In this document: one piece after another, positions 1-8,528 of the stretch
How positions within the stretch are numbered: the first letter of the stretch is position 1
Layout of the letters: every line of letters begins with the position of its first letter
NCBI GenBank assembly: GCA_029240815.1
Contig: JARDZO010000011.1
Coordinates: 1-37,719, forward strand
DNA length: 37,719 nt
From: Brevibacillus sp.
GTDB lineage: Bacteria > Bacillota > Bacilli > Brevibacillales > Brevibacillaceae
Direction: 5' to 3'
Position numbers and translations under genes: made by a program
The notes under the pieces: model-generated
The model's database searches: none
Told to the model about the DNA's origin: nothing
The model's input: the letters and a program-made list of their open reading frames with translations, nothing else

Positions 1-267
1 AATTGGCACCTTAATTTGCCGTAAAACATAGGGAATTGCCCCGATGTGATCTTCATGTCCGTGCGTCAATAAAAGTGCTTTAATTTTATGCTGGTTGTCC
101 ACCAGATAAGAAACATCGGGAATGACCAGATCGATCCCGAACATCTCGTTCTCGGGGAATTTCACCCCGCAGTCAATCATGATGATTTCATCCTCATACT
201 CGACGCAGTACATATTTTTTCCGATCTCGCCGAGGCCGCCCATCGCGAAAATCTTAACGTCGCTCAA
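1..267 (-). CDS. rnjA: Ribonuclease J (RNase J1-like), N-terminal part only
   Basis: The minus strand encodes the first 89 residues of a metallo-beta-lactamase/beta-CASP ribonuclease; the gene runs off the left edge. The N-terminal GGLGEIGKN block is followed by an acidic CGVKFPE segment and then THGHEDHIG, the HxHxDH metal-binding motif of the catalytic site. RNase J degrades and matures mRNA and rRNA from the 5' end as part of the RNA degradation machinery. The intact HEDH motif fits the J1 paralogue better than J2, in which this motif is often altered. The start is taken as TTG at 267 because GGAGG lies 7 nt upstream and no in-frame ATG lies close by. Everything after residue 89 is outside the window, so J1 versus J2 rests on this motif alone. 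Confidence 0.85.
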   Translation of the reverse strand, partial: MSDVKIFAMGGLGEIGKNMYCVEYEDEIIMIDCGVKFPENEMFGIDLVIPDVSYLVDNQHKIKALLLTHGHEDHIGAIPYVLRQIKVPI

Positions 268-546
268 TATCTTTCCTCCTAACATCATCGTGCATGATTT
301 TGGGAACCCGAACCAAGCATGCCATTCTTATTGTAACACAACGCGAGGCGTTCGTTTCATCCAGTCTTTCAATCCACCAACAGGATGGGACATCTGCCAT
401 ATTCACGCGCGAAAACTCCTTTGTCTATTGGAAAATTGTACAAAATCTGAGGGGTAGAAAGCAAGAAACCCGGCTTTCCTGCTACACAAATGGGCAGACT
501 ACCGCACATTAGAGCCTCACATCACATCAAAAGGGAGTCGTGATCG

Positions 547-867
547 ATGATATCAAAGGGAAAAGCCATCCTTGTTGCCCTGCTGTTGGGTCTGTCGCTA
601 GCTTGGACAAGTCCAGTAGCTGAAGCTCAGCCTCCCTATGCAAAATGGGGCAAAATCGCCATGCAGCAAACAATGAAAACGTACCCCAGAGCAAAAGTTG
701 TGGATTACCTCCACGTAGGTCGAAAAAACAAAACGCCCACAACGTCAGAAGAGACGTTCAAGCTCTTGCTCCAGGAGAACAATCGCATGTGGGCGTTGCT
801 GGTTCATATTGAATTTGAGACAAAAACCGAGAAGGTGCTAAAGATCAGCTTTGAGGAGACGAGGTAA
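547..867 (+). CDS. Secreted DUF3889 protein (YqzG-like)
   Basis: This 106-residue protein has an N-terminal signal peptide (residues 1-27, Lys-rich start, hydrophobic core, probable cleavage after AEA). The mature part begins with YAKWGKIAMQQT and continues with YPRAKVVDYLHVGR. These blocks are typical of the small DUF3889 family of Bacillales, represented by B. subtilis YqzG, which has no known biochemical role. The ATG at 547 follows an AAAGGGAG ribosome binding site. Its stop codon lies one base from the stop of the convergent SCO gene, leaving no room for a terminator between them. Family assignment is from remembered sequence similarity. Confidence 0.8.
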   Translation: MISKGKAILVALLLGLSLAWTSPVAEAQPPYAKWGKIAMQQTMKTYPRAKVVDYLHVGRKNKTPTTSEETFKLLLQENNRMWALLVHIEFETKTEKVLKISFEETR

Positions 868-868
868 G

Positions 869-1495
869 CTAGTCTGCCAGCTGTTCCATCTCCGTCATCA
901 TTTGCTCCATGTCCATTTCGGCAGCCATTCCGTACGCGCGGCGCATGTTGCCGTCTTCATCCACGAGGAACATGCGCGCCGTATGGGCAAAAGAACCATC
1001 AGGCTGCTTCATCACAGCGATTCCGAAGTCTTTCGTCACCTTTTCCACAGCTTGGGCATCCCCTCGCAAGAACTGCCAGCCACTCTGATCGGCCTTGAAT
1101 TTCTTGGCGTATTCTTGCAGGACTTCTGGCGTGTCAAAATCGGGATCGAAGGTAATGCTCACGAACTCTACCTTATCCCCGAACAATCCTTTTTCCTTCA
1201 ACTGATCCTGCAGCTTGGACATGTTGTACGTCGTAGCAGGGCAAATATCTGGACAATTGGTAAACATAAATTCGACCAGCCTTACCTTCCCCTTGCCTTC
1301 CGAGAAGGTGTACGTCGAACCATTGATGTTATCTAATGAAAAGTCGTTCAAAGCCTTCATGACAGGAATCTCTTCTTTGGCCATGTATTTGTAGCCGAAC
1401 ACGCCGACAATAGCCAAAATGAGCACACCTGCCAGAACCGTAAACCAATGACGCTGCAGAGCCGTCCCCTGCTGCTGCCCTGTACCTACACTCAC
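869..1495 (-). CDS. SCO1/SenC family copper chaperone, membrane-anchored
   Basis: This 208-residue thioredoxin-fold protein has an N-terminal membrane anchor (about residues 17-36). The copper site of SCO proteins is present: C81 and C85 in CPDIC, and H171 in the HTARMFLVDEDG segment. SCO proteins act outside the membrane and deliver copper to the CuA centre of cytochrome c oxidase or keep its cysteines reduced; B. subtilis YpmQ/BsSco is the model. The start is GTG at 1495, preceded by GGGGAGG with 9 nt spacing. It lies directly downstream of, and on the same strand as, the rhodanese gene (26 bp gap). The C-terminal tail contains six methionines in the last 20 residues (positions 190-203), which is unusual and may be a secondary copper-binding segment. 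Confidence 0.92.
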   Translation of the reverse strand: MSVGTGQQQGTALQRHWFTVLAGVLILAIVGVFGYKYMAKEEIPVMKALNDFSLDNINGSTYTFSEGKGKVRLVEFMFTNCPDICPATTYNMSKLQDQLKEKGLFGDKVEFVSITFDPDFDTPEVLQEYAKKFKADQSGWQFLRGDAQAVEKVTKDFGIAVMKQPDGSFAHTARMFLVDEDGNMRRAYGMAAEMDMEQMMTEMEQLAD

Positions 1496-1521
1496 GATTT
1501 ACTTCCTCCCCTAGCCTAACT

Positions 1522-1833
1522 CTACAGTTCTTTCTCTCCTGGCCATGCCAGCATTCCGCCCACCATGTTCGCCACATCATAGCCTTGTGCGGTCAAGTAC
1601 TCTGTTGCCATATTGCTGCGCGCGCCGCTGCGGCAAACCATGACGATCGGAACGTCTTTGTCCAGCTCGTCGATGCGATGCGGCAAGAATCCAAGTGGAA
1701 TCAGCTTGGCTTGTTTGATGTGACCCGCATTCCACTCGTCGACCTCGCGTACGTCGATCACTTGCAGCTCCTCATTGGCTTCCAGCTTTGCCAGCAATTC
1801 TTCCGGCGTTATTTCTTTTACGCTATTACTCAT
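1522..1833 (-). CDS. Single-domain rhodanese (sulfurtransferase)
   Basis: This 103-residue protein is one rhodanese domain. It has VIDVREVDEWNAGHI near the N-terminus and the active-site loop CRSGAR (cysteine at residue 67), which carries the persulfide in sulfur transfer. The six-residue loop is the length typical of sulfurtransferases as opposed to Cdc25-type phosphatases. There is no signal peptide, so it should be cytoplasmic. The ATG at 1833 has GGAGG 10 nt upstream. It probably shares a transcript with the SCO gene 26 bp downstream; a link between sulfur handling and copper/oxidase assembly is only an inference from this arrangement. Confidence 0.92.
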   Translation of the reverse strand: MSNSVKEITPEELLAKLEANEELQVIDVREVDEWNAGHIKQAKLIPLGFLPHRIDELDKDVPIVMVCRSGARSNMATEYLTAQGYDVANMVGGMLAWPGEKEL

Positions 1834-1948
1834 CGTCGGTTATCCTCCTACTATGTAATTGAAAATAGATCCGTTCATACCAATTCCCATCATATCATAG
1901 AGACCTTCTGTTTTCTAACGCGAAGACCTCGAATGGGCACATAGGAGG

Positions 1949-1977
1949 GGGGCACATGATGTGCTCCTTTTTCTTTT
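1949..1977 (+). terminator. Orphan intrinsic terminator facing the plus direction
   Basis: GGGGCACA and TGTGCTCC form an 8-bp stem with one G-T pair and a TGA loop, followed by a T-rich run on the plus strand. Both flanking genes are on the minus strand and the minus-strand reading lacks a T tail. It would therefore stop antisense or upstream plus-strand transcripts, not the neighbouring genes. Confidence 0.45.
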
Positions 1978-1982
1978 TGGGA

Positions 1983-2234
1983 CTACAGCTTGCCCTTCTT
2001 GATCCAATACATGATGCGATAGGAGCCGAACAACGACACCAAAATCATCGCAATCAGCATAAACAGCCAGATTCCTAACCTATTTGTCTCCTCTAGCCCC
2101 TCCGCATTCTTGCCTACAAAAAATCCAATATAAATAAGAAGGAAGTAGCACAAAACATTGGGAATGATCCACGCAGCCCGCAATGCCGTGCTTTTTTTCT
2201 CTTTCGGCTGTTCTTGATCGTTTGAAATATCCAT
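1983..2234 (-). CDS. Small two-helix membrane protein of unknown function
   Basis: This 83-residue protein has a charged N-terminus (residues 1-15), two transmembrane helices (about 20-41 and 53-73) and a Lys-rich end (KKGKL). I do not recognise the family. The ATG at 2234 is preceded by AGGGAGG. The gene is divergent from the riboswitch-controlled metY unit, with only about 30 bp between its start and the metY -35 box. The ribosome binding site and membrane topology support it as a real gene; no function can be assigned. Confidence 0.7.
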   Translation of the reverse strand: MDISNDQEQPKEKKSTALRAAWIIPNVLCYFLLIYIGFFVGKNAEGLEETNRLGIWLFMLIAMILVSLFGSYRIMYWIKKGKL

Positions 2235-2265
2235 TTAAACCTCCCTGATAACTGATTATTGAATA

Positions 2266-2294
2266 TTGACAGCAAAGTACACTTTTCATACAAT
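2266..2294 (+). promoter_or_regulatory. Sigma-A promoter of the metY unit
   Basis: TTGACA (2266-2271) and TACAAT (2289-2294) are separated by exactly 17 bp. Transcription would start near 2301, about 20 nt before the SAM riboswitch aptamer. This is close to consensus and well positioned. Confidence 0.85.
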
Positions 2295-2320
2295 TGTGAC
2301 AACAACCTACTTACGTATTT

Positions 2321-2475
2321 CATCAAGAGTGGTGGAGGGACAGGCCCGACGAAGCCCGGCAACCTGCATGGAAACATGTGAGGTGCCAATTCCTGCAGAA
2401 TCCATAGATTCTGAGAGATGAGCTAATCCGTGTATGACCGGAGCCTTCTTCTTCTCAGGAGAATGCTCCGTTTTT

Positions 2476-2477
<2 letters not shown>
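2321..2477 (+). promoter_or_regulatory. SAM-I riboswitch (S box) with intrinsic terminator
   Basis: The stretch from 2321 contains the S-box core: the segment around 2325-2340 (AAGAGTGGTGGAGGGA), the conserved GGCCCGACGAAGCCCGGCAACC at 2343-2364, a P3 hairpin, and AGGTGCCAATTCCTGCAG. It is followed by a terminator hairpin (CGGAGC 2439-2444 with GCTCCG 2465-2470) and seven T residues. With S-adenosylmethionine bound, the P1 helix forms and the terminator stops transcription, so metY is expressed only when SAM is low. The downstream gene is a methionine/cysteine biosynthesis enzyme, which fits this logic. Confidence 0.95.
2439..2477 (+). terminator. Terminator of the SAM riboswitch expression platform
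   Basis: CGGAGC/GCTCCG closes the hairpin, a TTCTC/GAGAA inner stem can form, and the run of T at 2471-2477 completes an intrinsic terminator. It is conditional on the riboswitch state. Confidence 0.9.
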
Positions 2478-3914
<1,437 letters not shown>

Positions 3915-3924
3915 ATATGAAAAA

Positions 3925-3963
3925 ACAAGTAACCCCGGCAATCCTGTCGGGGTTACTTGTTTA
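3925..3963. terminator. Bidirectional terminator between metY and the convergent secreted-protein gene
   Basis: AACAAGTAACCCCG (3925-3938) pairs perfectly with CGGGGTTACTTGTT (3949-3962) around a 10-nt loop. There is a short T run on the plus side and a longer one (six T) on the minus side, so it can end metY and the gene at 3991-4308. Confidence 0.9.
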
Positions 3964-3990
3964 CATGATCAAACCTGATGTAAAGCTGCA

Positions 3991-4308
3991 TTAATTCCGA
4001 TTTGGTCCATCAACGTGTGTTATAATCCACTGATACAATCGTTCTCTATAATCTTCCCAATCACCGTCATCTTCCAGAACCTTGCGCTGCTCTTCCAAAA
4101 AATCGTCCAATTCCTCACCAGATAGTTCTTTTTCGTAGTCTGTATCGTCCAAACTGTCGATAAGGTCTGCTAAGTACTCTTGGAATGGCGCGTCCTCATA
4201 ACCATGACCACTCTCCGACCCAGAAGATTCATCAGCATGGGCGGATATCGGAAATGCAAGGGATAGGACAAAGAGAGAGGCAAACAGCTTTCTTTTCCAC
4301 GCTTTCAA
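3991..4308 (-). CDS. Small secreted acidic protein, unknown function
   Basis: This 105-residue protein has a clear signal peptide (residues 1-25, KRK start, hydrophobic core, AHA cleavage site). The mature chain is very acidic (about a third Asp/Glu) and predicted to be helical, ending in a WIITHVDGPNRN segment. I do not recognise the family. The start is TTG at 4308 with AAGGAG upstream. It is the last gene of the minus-strand matrix cluster, but a strong terminator (4442-4468) separates it from the CalY-like gene, so it probably has its own promoter in 4310-4440. A role in the extracellular matrix is only guilt by association. Confidence 0.75.
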   Translation of the reverse strand: MKAWKRKLFASLFVLSLAFPISAHADESSGSESGHGYEDAPFQEYLADLIDSLDDTDYEKELSGEELDDFLEEQRKVLEDDGDWEDYRERLYQWIITHVDGPNRN

Positions 4309-4441
4309 TCATTCCACTCCTTTCATTAGTTACGGTCTAGTTTCCATTGGTGGGAACATATCCCACTGCATCATAAGTCCTTTGGTCGGAATCGTAAATC
4401 CTCCGTCAGGTTGAGATTTGTCTCATTCCATAAGGAAGAAG

Positions 4442-4468
4442 AAAAGGTGGGGAATATCCCCACCTTTT
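4442..4468. terminator. Terminator after the CalY-like gene
   Basis: AAAAGGTGGGGA and TCCCCACCTTTT form a perfect 12-bp stem with a 3-nt loop. The minus-strand reading ends in TTTTCTTCTT and follows the stop at 4477 directly. The stem is symmetrical enough to work in both directions. Confidence 0.88.
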
Positions 4469-4476
4469 CTTTATGA

Positions 4477-5085
4477 TTAGCGGCGTTCGCCAGCTTTTTG
4501 AGTTCCTTCGAGACCGAATGTGAGGTTTACCTTGTCGCCTTGGAAACGGTTTTGGTCTTCGTTTTTGTTTTCAAAAACGATACCAACGTGGATTTTGTCG
4601 GCAGTTCCAGGAGGCAGGTCACCAATTTGTGTATACCAGCTGCTTACATCTACTTTACCCATTGCTTTCAGTTCTTTCAACGTTTTACCGTTGCTTGGAT
4701 GGATTACAATTCTTTCTGGGAATGGAATGTTTTCATCGGTGCTCTTCAAGAGGAATACTTTCAGATTATCGTCAAAGTTTTCAGCGCCATTATCGCTTCC
4801 AACATCGTCAATGGAGTAATCGATGTCCATGAGGAGTTTGTCGACTGTAATGGTGCCTTCGTTTTCCACGACGAAGCTTCTTTCCATCCAGTCACCTGGT
4901 TTCAGGTTGGTCACGTTGAATACTGCGGAGGCAGGAGTAGCACCGATTTTCATCGTACCGGCAGCAAACGTGTTGCCTTCTATTTTTGCAGTGGTGTTGA
5001 ACCATGCAAATGTTCCCCCACCGATCAGTGCCGCGCCCAAACCTACAGATGCCAAAGTTACTGCAAATTGTTTTTTCAAGCTCAT
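4477..5085 (-). CDS. CalY/camelysin-like TasA-family fibre protein
   Basis: This 202-residue protein begins with KKQFAVTLASVGLGAALIGGG, the hydrophobic leader typical of SipW substrates, followed by TFAWFNTTAKIEGNTFAAGTMKI. The NLKPGDW motif and the C-terminal NRFQGDKVNLTFGLEGTQ block are shared with TasA and CalY (camelysin) of Bacillales. These proteins are released by SipW and assemble into biofilm fibres. It lies 119 bp after sipW on the same strand. I chose ATG 5085 (MSLKK): GGAGG is 9 nt upstream, whereas the TTG two codons earlier would leave only 3 nt. The region before the gene contains a 7-bp inverted repeat at 5137-5170. CalY versus a second TasA cannot be settled from sequence reading alone. 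Confidence 0.9.
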   Translation of the reverse strand: MSLKKQFAVTLASVGLGAALIGGGTFAWFNTTAKIEGNTFAAGTMKIGATPASAVFNVTNLKPGDWMERSFVVENEGTITVDKLLMDIDYSIDDVGSDNGAENFDDNLKVFLLKSTDENIPFPERIVIHPSNGKTLKELKAMGKVDVSSWYTQIGDLPPGTADKIHVGIVFENKNEDQNRFQGDKVNLTFGLEGTQKAGERR

Positions 5086-5136
5086 TTCCAAATTCCTCCC
5101 AATATTCTTATAAGTTTATTTATGATGACTCGAAGC

Positions 5137-5170
5137 TTGGTAACAGAAAGTTCTCTGACTCTATTACCAA
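5137..5170 (-). promoter_or_regulatory. Intercistronic hairpin between sipW and the CalY-like gene
   Basis: TTGGTAA (5137-5143) pairs with TTACCAA (5164-5170), and CAGA/TCTG can stack inside. No T run follows on the minus strand, so it is not a terminator. It may protect or separately tune the calY part of a sipW-calY transcript. Confidence 0.45.
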
Positions 5171-5204
5171 CCCCCAAGGAATCACCCTGATGGGTTTTCA
5201 CTGC

Positions 5205-5756
5205 CTATACTTGCGGCTTGGCTGCCTCGTCTTGTTGTTTGATCATTCGCAGGAGCTTCCATATCTGACTGATCATGAGATAGAGTCCTGGGACGGCCAA
5301 GAAGACCAGCATACCTGTCGGAGATTTCACAAATTCGATGAAGTAACCGATATAAGGTACCGAGTACTGAACCTTTCCTTTCACTCTGTCAGCTGTTACC
5401 GGATCCGTGTCTTTTCCATCGTTAGCGTCACCTTTAGTGACCAAATTGCCATCCACGATGTCGATTACACGGTGGGTAACGGTTCTTTTCTCCATATCCT
5501 CGAAGGTAACGATGTCTCCTTTTTGGATTTCGGAGTAGGGAATCTGTTTCACGGCAACGATGCTTCCGGTGTCAAAGGTCGGTGACATGGACCCGCTTAG
5601 TACAACCATGATTTCATTACCAAAGATCTGCGTTTTTCCCCCATTCATCTTTCCGATGAAGAGGAAGCTGCAGAGGGAGATCACGAGTACTAGGAGCAGC
5701 GTAGTCAATATTGATATCGTTTTTTTGAAGTAGACCACTTTTTTGCTATCCCTCAC
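5205..5756 (-). CDS. sipW: SipW-type (ER-type) signal peptidase I
   Basis: This 183-residue membrane protease has an N-terminal helix (about 14-35) and a C-terminal helix (about 148-168). The catalytic serine is S56 in SGSMSPT. A histidine, H95 in THRV, replaces the lysine of ordinary bacterial signal peptidases, which defines the SipW/ER class. The KGDAN motif with a conserved Asp (D110) is also present. SipW cleaves the leaders of TasA- and CalY-type matrix proteins, two of which flank this gene. The start is GTG at 5756 with AGAAGGA close upstream; the spacing is short, so the true start might be a few codons later. It is likely co-transcribed with the CalY-like gene. Confidence 0.95.
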   Translation of the reverse strand: MRDSKKVVYFKKTISILTTLLLVLVISLCSFLFIGKMNGGKTQIFGNEIMVVLSGSMSPTFDTGSIVAVKQIPYSEIQKGDIVTFEDMEKRTVTHRVIDIVDGNLVTKGDANDGKDTDPVTADRVKGKVQYSVPYIGYFIEFVKSPTGMLVFLAVPGLYLMISQIWKLLRMIKQQDEAAKPQV

Positions 5757-5937
5757 TTTCCTTCTGTTCAGCTCGTTTTCTTGCTGTTTACAGTTTTTAT
5801 TTTACGGATTTGCCGAGTCCTTAGCTTCCTGCATCAGGGTGAATATCTCAACTGGCTGGTAGGATTTGCGCGTACAACTGTCCGCTTTTCCAGTCTCATT
5901 CTGAAGTATGAGTACCCTTCATCCAATTCGTTGGGGC

Positions 5938-5970
5938 GAAAAAAATAAAGACGGGTGTTTATACCCGCCT
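5938..5970 (-). terminator. Terminator after tasA
   Basis: On the minus strand CGGGT and ACCCG form a short GC-rich stem followed by CTTTATTTTTTT. It lies immediately after the tasA stop at 5986 and separates tasA from sipW. Confidence 0.75.
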
Positions 5971-5985
5971 TCACACTGGATCCTA

Positions 5986-6744
5986 TTAATCCACGATAAT
6001 GGGTGGCTTGTCTCCGTTATCGCGTTTGATCCCTTCCCACTGTGTCGCTTCCAGATCAAACGCAATTTTGATTGAATCACCCTGGTATTTATTTTGAACA
6101 TACGTACCATCTGCATTTTTTTGTTCATTATTGATGAACCCTATTTTCAATTCTATCTGATCGTCATCAGCCGTATTGGTTCCAGGCTTTGGATTTAACA
6201 GATTTCGATAAGCAATGTCCATCCGTTCGGTTTGGGTTAGCACATACAGATCCCGCAGCGTGATGGTGCTTTTCCCCATTCTCCACTTGAGCTGCTTCAA
6301 TAGATCCATATCGCTTGTGTTGTATGGGGATTCTGCCTCTGTCTTGAAAAACTGAATTTCATACTGACTTAGATAATCCAAAGCGCTTTCCTTTTTACCA
6401 GCAGCATCGTTTGCATTCACATTTCCGTTTGGATCTCTTCCCTCATTGAAGTCAGTCTCTGGATTAAAGTTCAGCTGCAGCAATACTTCCTTTATATCCA
6501 GCGAACCGGTGTTTTTAATGTCAAATCTTCTGGTCATATAGTCGCCAGGCTTTAAATCTTGCAGGTCAAACTTAATTTGGTAACCATTAACAGCCGCGAC
6601 CTCCATATCCAGTGTACCAGCCTCAAATTCGTTATTACTGATTGCTGCCGTACTGTTAAACCATGCATACGTGCCTCCGCTTAAAAGTGCAGCTCCTACC
6701 CCTACGGACGCCAGTGACAATGCGAATTGTTTTTTTATGTTCAT
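5986..6744 (-). CDS. tasA: TasA-like major biofilm fibre protein
   Basis: This 252-residue protein starts with a SipW-type leader (IKKQFALSLASVGVGAALLSGG) and the TYAWFNSTAAI cleavage region. It then carries NEFEAGTLDM, DLKPGDYMTRRF, NTGSLDIKEVLLQLNF and, near the end, VQNKYQGDSIKIAF and LEATQWEGI. The last blocks and the length closely resemble B. subtilis TasA. TasA subunits are cleaved by SipW, secreted and polymerise into matrix fibres. The ATG at 6744 (MNIKK) is preferred because GGAGG is 6 nt upstream; an ATG two codons earlier touches the Shine-Dalgarno. It is its own transcription unit, with terminators on both sides (6931-6962 and 5938-5970). Confidence 0.9.
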   Translation of the reverse strand: MNIKKQFALSLASVGVGAALLSGGTYAWFNSTAAISNNEFEAGTLDMEVAAVNGYQIKFDLQDLKPGDYMTRRFDIKNTGSLDIKEVLLQLNFNPETDFNEGRDPNGNVNANDAAGKKESALDYLSQYEIQFFKTEAESPYNTSDMDLLKQLKWRMGKSTITLRDLYVLTQTERMDIAYRNLLNPKPGTNTADDDQIELKIGFINNEQKNADGTYVQNKYQGDSIKIAFDLEATQWEGIKRDNGDKPPIIVD

Positions 6745-6930
6745 TTCCATCCTCCTAATTCTGAAGTGATTATGTTGAAGTCATATGTTTTCTCGTCAAT
6801 ATTTTTAATTGTATGTGTTTAGGAAATGAATGACTTCCTACATGGGGGGCAAATGTACAGAGAGATAGTAGGATTGTCACCTCCTACTTCAGTATGATGA
6901 AGTTTACTCCTTTCCGTTTTTCAATCTTAT

Positions 6931-6962
6931 AAAAAGACCCAGCAAGAGAAATCCTCGCTGGG
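6931..6962 (-). terminator. Terminator of the sipW2/beta-helix operon
   Basis: CCCAGC (6938-6943) pairs with GCTGGG (6957-6962), with a possible GAG/CTC extension inside. The minus-strand reading ends in TCTTTTTAT. It follows the last gene of the four-gene operon, whose stop is at 7002. Confidence 0.82.
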
Positions 6963-7001
6963 CAAGTATGGGGTATTTTGTGCGGCTTCGTCATTCCATC
7001 G

Positions 7002-7844
7002 TCACAGAGGAGCAGCGTCGCTCGCAGGAGGTTCATCTGGTGCACTTGGGGAACCGGGTGGCGAAGTCTCCTGCGTATCCGTCACGGGGGAATCGGTCCC
7101 CGAATCTTCTGAAGATGGCGGTGCCGGGCCGCTCGGATCTGTGGATGGGGTCGTTGGTGTCTGTGTATCGGTAGACGGCGGCTGTGCAGGTTCCGCTGTG
7201 TTCCCTCCCGGTGCAGGTGTATTCGGTGTACCCGGTGTCTCTGGCGTAGTCGGGGTACCGGGCTGACTCGGTTGATTCGGTTGATTCGGTGCAGCTTCTT
7301 CTGTCACATCTGCAGATTCACGATAAGAAGTGCTGATCGTAAGCGGAATCGTAAGAGAGTAGAACCCCCCCAGTGCCGTTACTCGCAGCTCTCCTTTTTC
7401 CGTCTCGCTCTCGCGTTTGTTCCACGCACTCTGGCGACTATGGGTAATGCGGAAAGAGATACCTTCCTCCGTCTGAACTCTCTCCACTTTCACCTCACTC
7501 GCAGCATCACCCGTCAACGTGATATTTTCCACATCCAGATCTAGATGGGCGCGTTGGGGAGAGAAGGAAATCAGCTGAGAACCTTCCATAACGGCAAGTC
7601 TGCTATCGGTGGTTTCTGACGAAGAGCCATCCGCATTTACTGTACGCTTGATCTTAGTACGTTTCTCTACCCTTGTCTTCAATACGATCTGTTTCGTTTC
7701 CGTCACGAATACGTCTTCATTGGTGCCAGTTGAAACGGGGGATACCTGCTTCTTTTCACTGGTCAAAAATGAAAGTGTTCCTTCCAGGGGTAGGATGTTT
7801 AGCGCGAGTGCGGCTGCCATCAACCCCATCGCCAGTCTCTTCAA
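7002..7844 (-). CDS. Secreted or surface protein with Pro/Thr-rich tail, probable SipW cargo
   Basis: This 280-residue protein has a hydrophobic leader (residues 1-20) followed by EGTLSFLTSEKK, which resembles the GTxAYFT cleavage region of SipW substrates. Residues 40-180 form a mostly beta-type domain of unknown family with alternating charged and hydrophobic positions. From about residue 185 to the end the chain is a low-complexity Pro/Thr/Ser/Gly/Asp-rich region with short NQP, TPxTP and PSxD repeats, typical of a cell-wall-spanning stalk. No LPXTG or other cell-wall anchor is visible. The start is TTG at 7844 with GGGGGGAG upstream, 12 bp after the preceding gene, and a terminator follows. 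The function is unknown; a stalk or linker in the fibre system is an inference. Confidence 0.75.
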   Translation of the reverse strand: MKRLAMGLMAAALALNILPLEGTLSFLTSEKKQVSPVSTGTNEDVFVTETKQIVLKTRVEKRTKIKRTVNADGSSSETTDSRLAVMEGSQLISFSPQRAHLDLDVENITLTGDAASEVKVERVQTEEGISFRITHSRQSAWNKRESETEKGELRVTALGGFYSLTIPLTISTSYRESADVTEEAAPNQPNQPSQPGTPTTPETPGTPNTPAPGGNTAEPAQPPSTDTQTPTTPSTDPSGPAPPSSEDSGTDSPVTDTQETSPPGSPSAPDEPPASDAAPL

Positions 7845-7856
7845 GTGGCTCCCCCC

Positions 7857-8528
7857 TTACTCCGCATAAATCGCATTCGGTGTCGCCTGTTTCGCTAAAA
7901 AGCGTAGCTCCAGCTCCCCATTCAAGGACTGGTATGTATGATCGACGCCTTCAGCTGGCAAATACACCGTAATGAGAAATGGTTTATCTCCCTCATTCGC
8001 CAGGAACTCTCCCTCGGTCCCATTCGAGCGGACCATGCCCGGCTGATCCTGATGCAAATCCCTCACCAAGCCGTCATAGACTTCCTGGCTTCCTTCGTTA
8101 ATCCGGATTCGCAGCACTTCCTCCAGCTTTAGTGCCGCTCCTGGAGCACCGGTATCCTTTACCCGAGCTACAATTTTGTAATGGAAGTCCAGGTCGCTCG
8201 CACCCTTCGAGAGAGTCGCTTTCAATTGACGGGCATCTCCCGGTATCATTTTCGACAAATCGACGACTTGATTGCCTCCCTGCAAGACGTACCACTCACT
8301 GCCGAAGCTGCTGACAGTAATATCGAGGAGTCCGACTGCAAACTCATGCCCTGCGTCTCTGACTTCCTGCCACATCCAGCTGTACGTCGTGGCGGGCTGA
8401 CCCCACAAGGACAACGCGACACCCACTAAGAAGACACTGCCAACGATCTGATCCCGGAGAGGGGCAAAACGTGCTCTCGCCTGTGTCCTCGAGCGCGTTC
8501 TCGACCGCCTACTCTGCTCATCGCCCAT
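7857..8528 (-). CDS. Divergent TasA/camelysin-like SipW cargo with Arg-rich N-terminus
   Basis: I choose ATG 8528, giving 223 residues; it overlaps the preceding stop codon by 11 bp, which suggests translational coupling. The N-terminus is strikingly basic (seven Arg in residues 7-20). A hydrophobic helix follows (about 28-45), then ATTYSWMWQEVRDAGHEF and AVGLLDITV. This layout copies the SipW substrate pattern (TYAYF then FxAGxLDI), but tryptophans take the place of the usual aromatic residues. The rest is predicted beta-rich (LKATLSKGASDLDFHYKIVA, FLITVYLPAEGV) like the TasA fold. It is likely a minor subunit of the fibre encoded by this operon. The family is inferred from pattern only. Confidence 0.72.
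   Translation of the reverse strand: MGDEQSRRSRTRSRTQARARFAPLRDQIVGSVFLVGVALSLWGQPATTYSWMWQEVRDAGHEFAVGLLDITVSSFGSEWYVLQGGNQVVDLSKMIPGDARQLKATLSKGASDLDFHYKIVARVKDTGAPGAALKLEEVLRIRINEGSQEVYDGLVRDLHQDQPGMVRSNGTEGEFLANEGDKPFLITVYLPAEGVDHTYQSLNGELELRFLAKQATPNAIYAE

Noticed and set aside
268..546. A small gene between RNase J and the DUF3889 gene
   Set aside because: Open frames at 122-457 and 294-512 have no ribosome binding site and no protein-like composition; only weak hairpins and promoter-like A/T stretches are visible.
4350..4366. GTGGGA-N5-TCCCAC as a LexA-type operator
   Set aside because: It lacks the CGAACATATGTTCG-type core of Bacillus LexA sites; it may be just a small hairpin.
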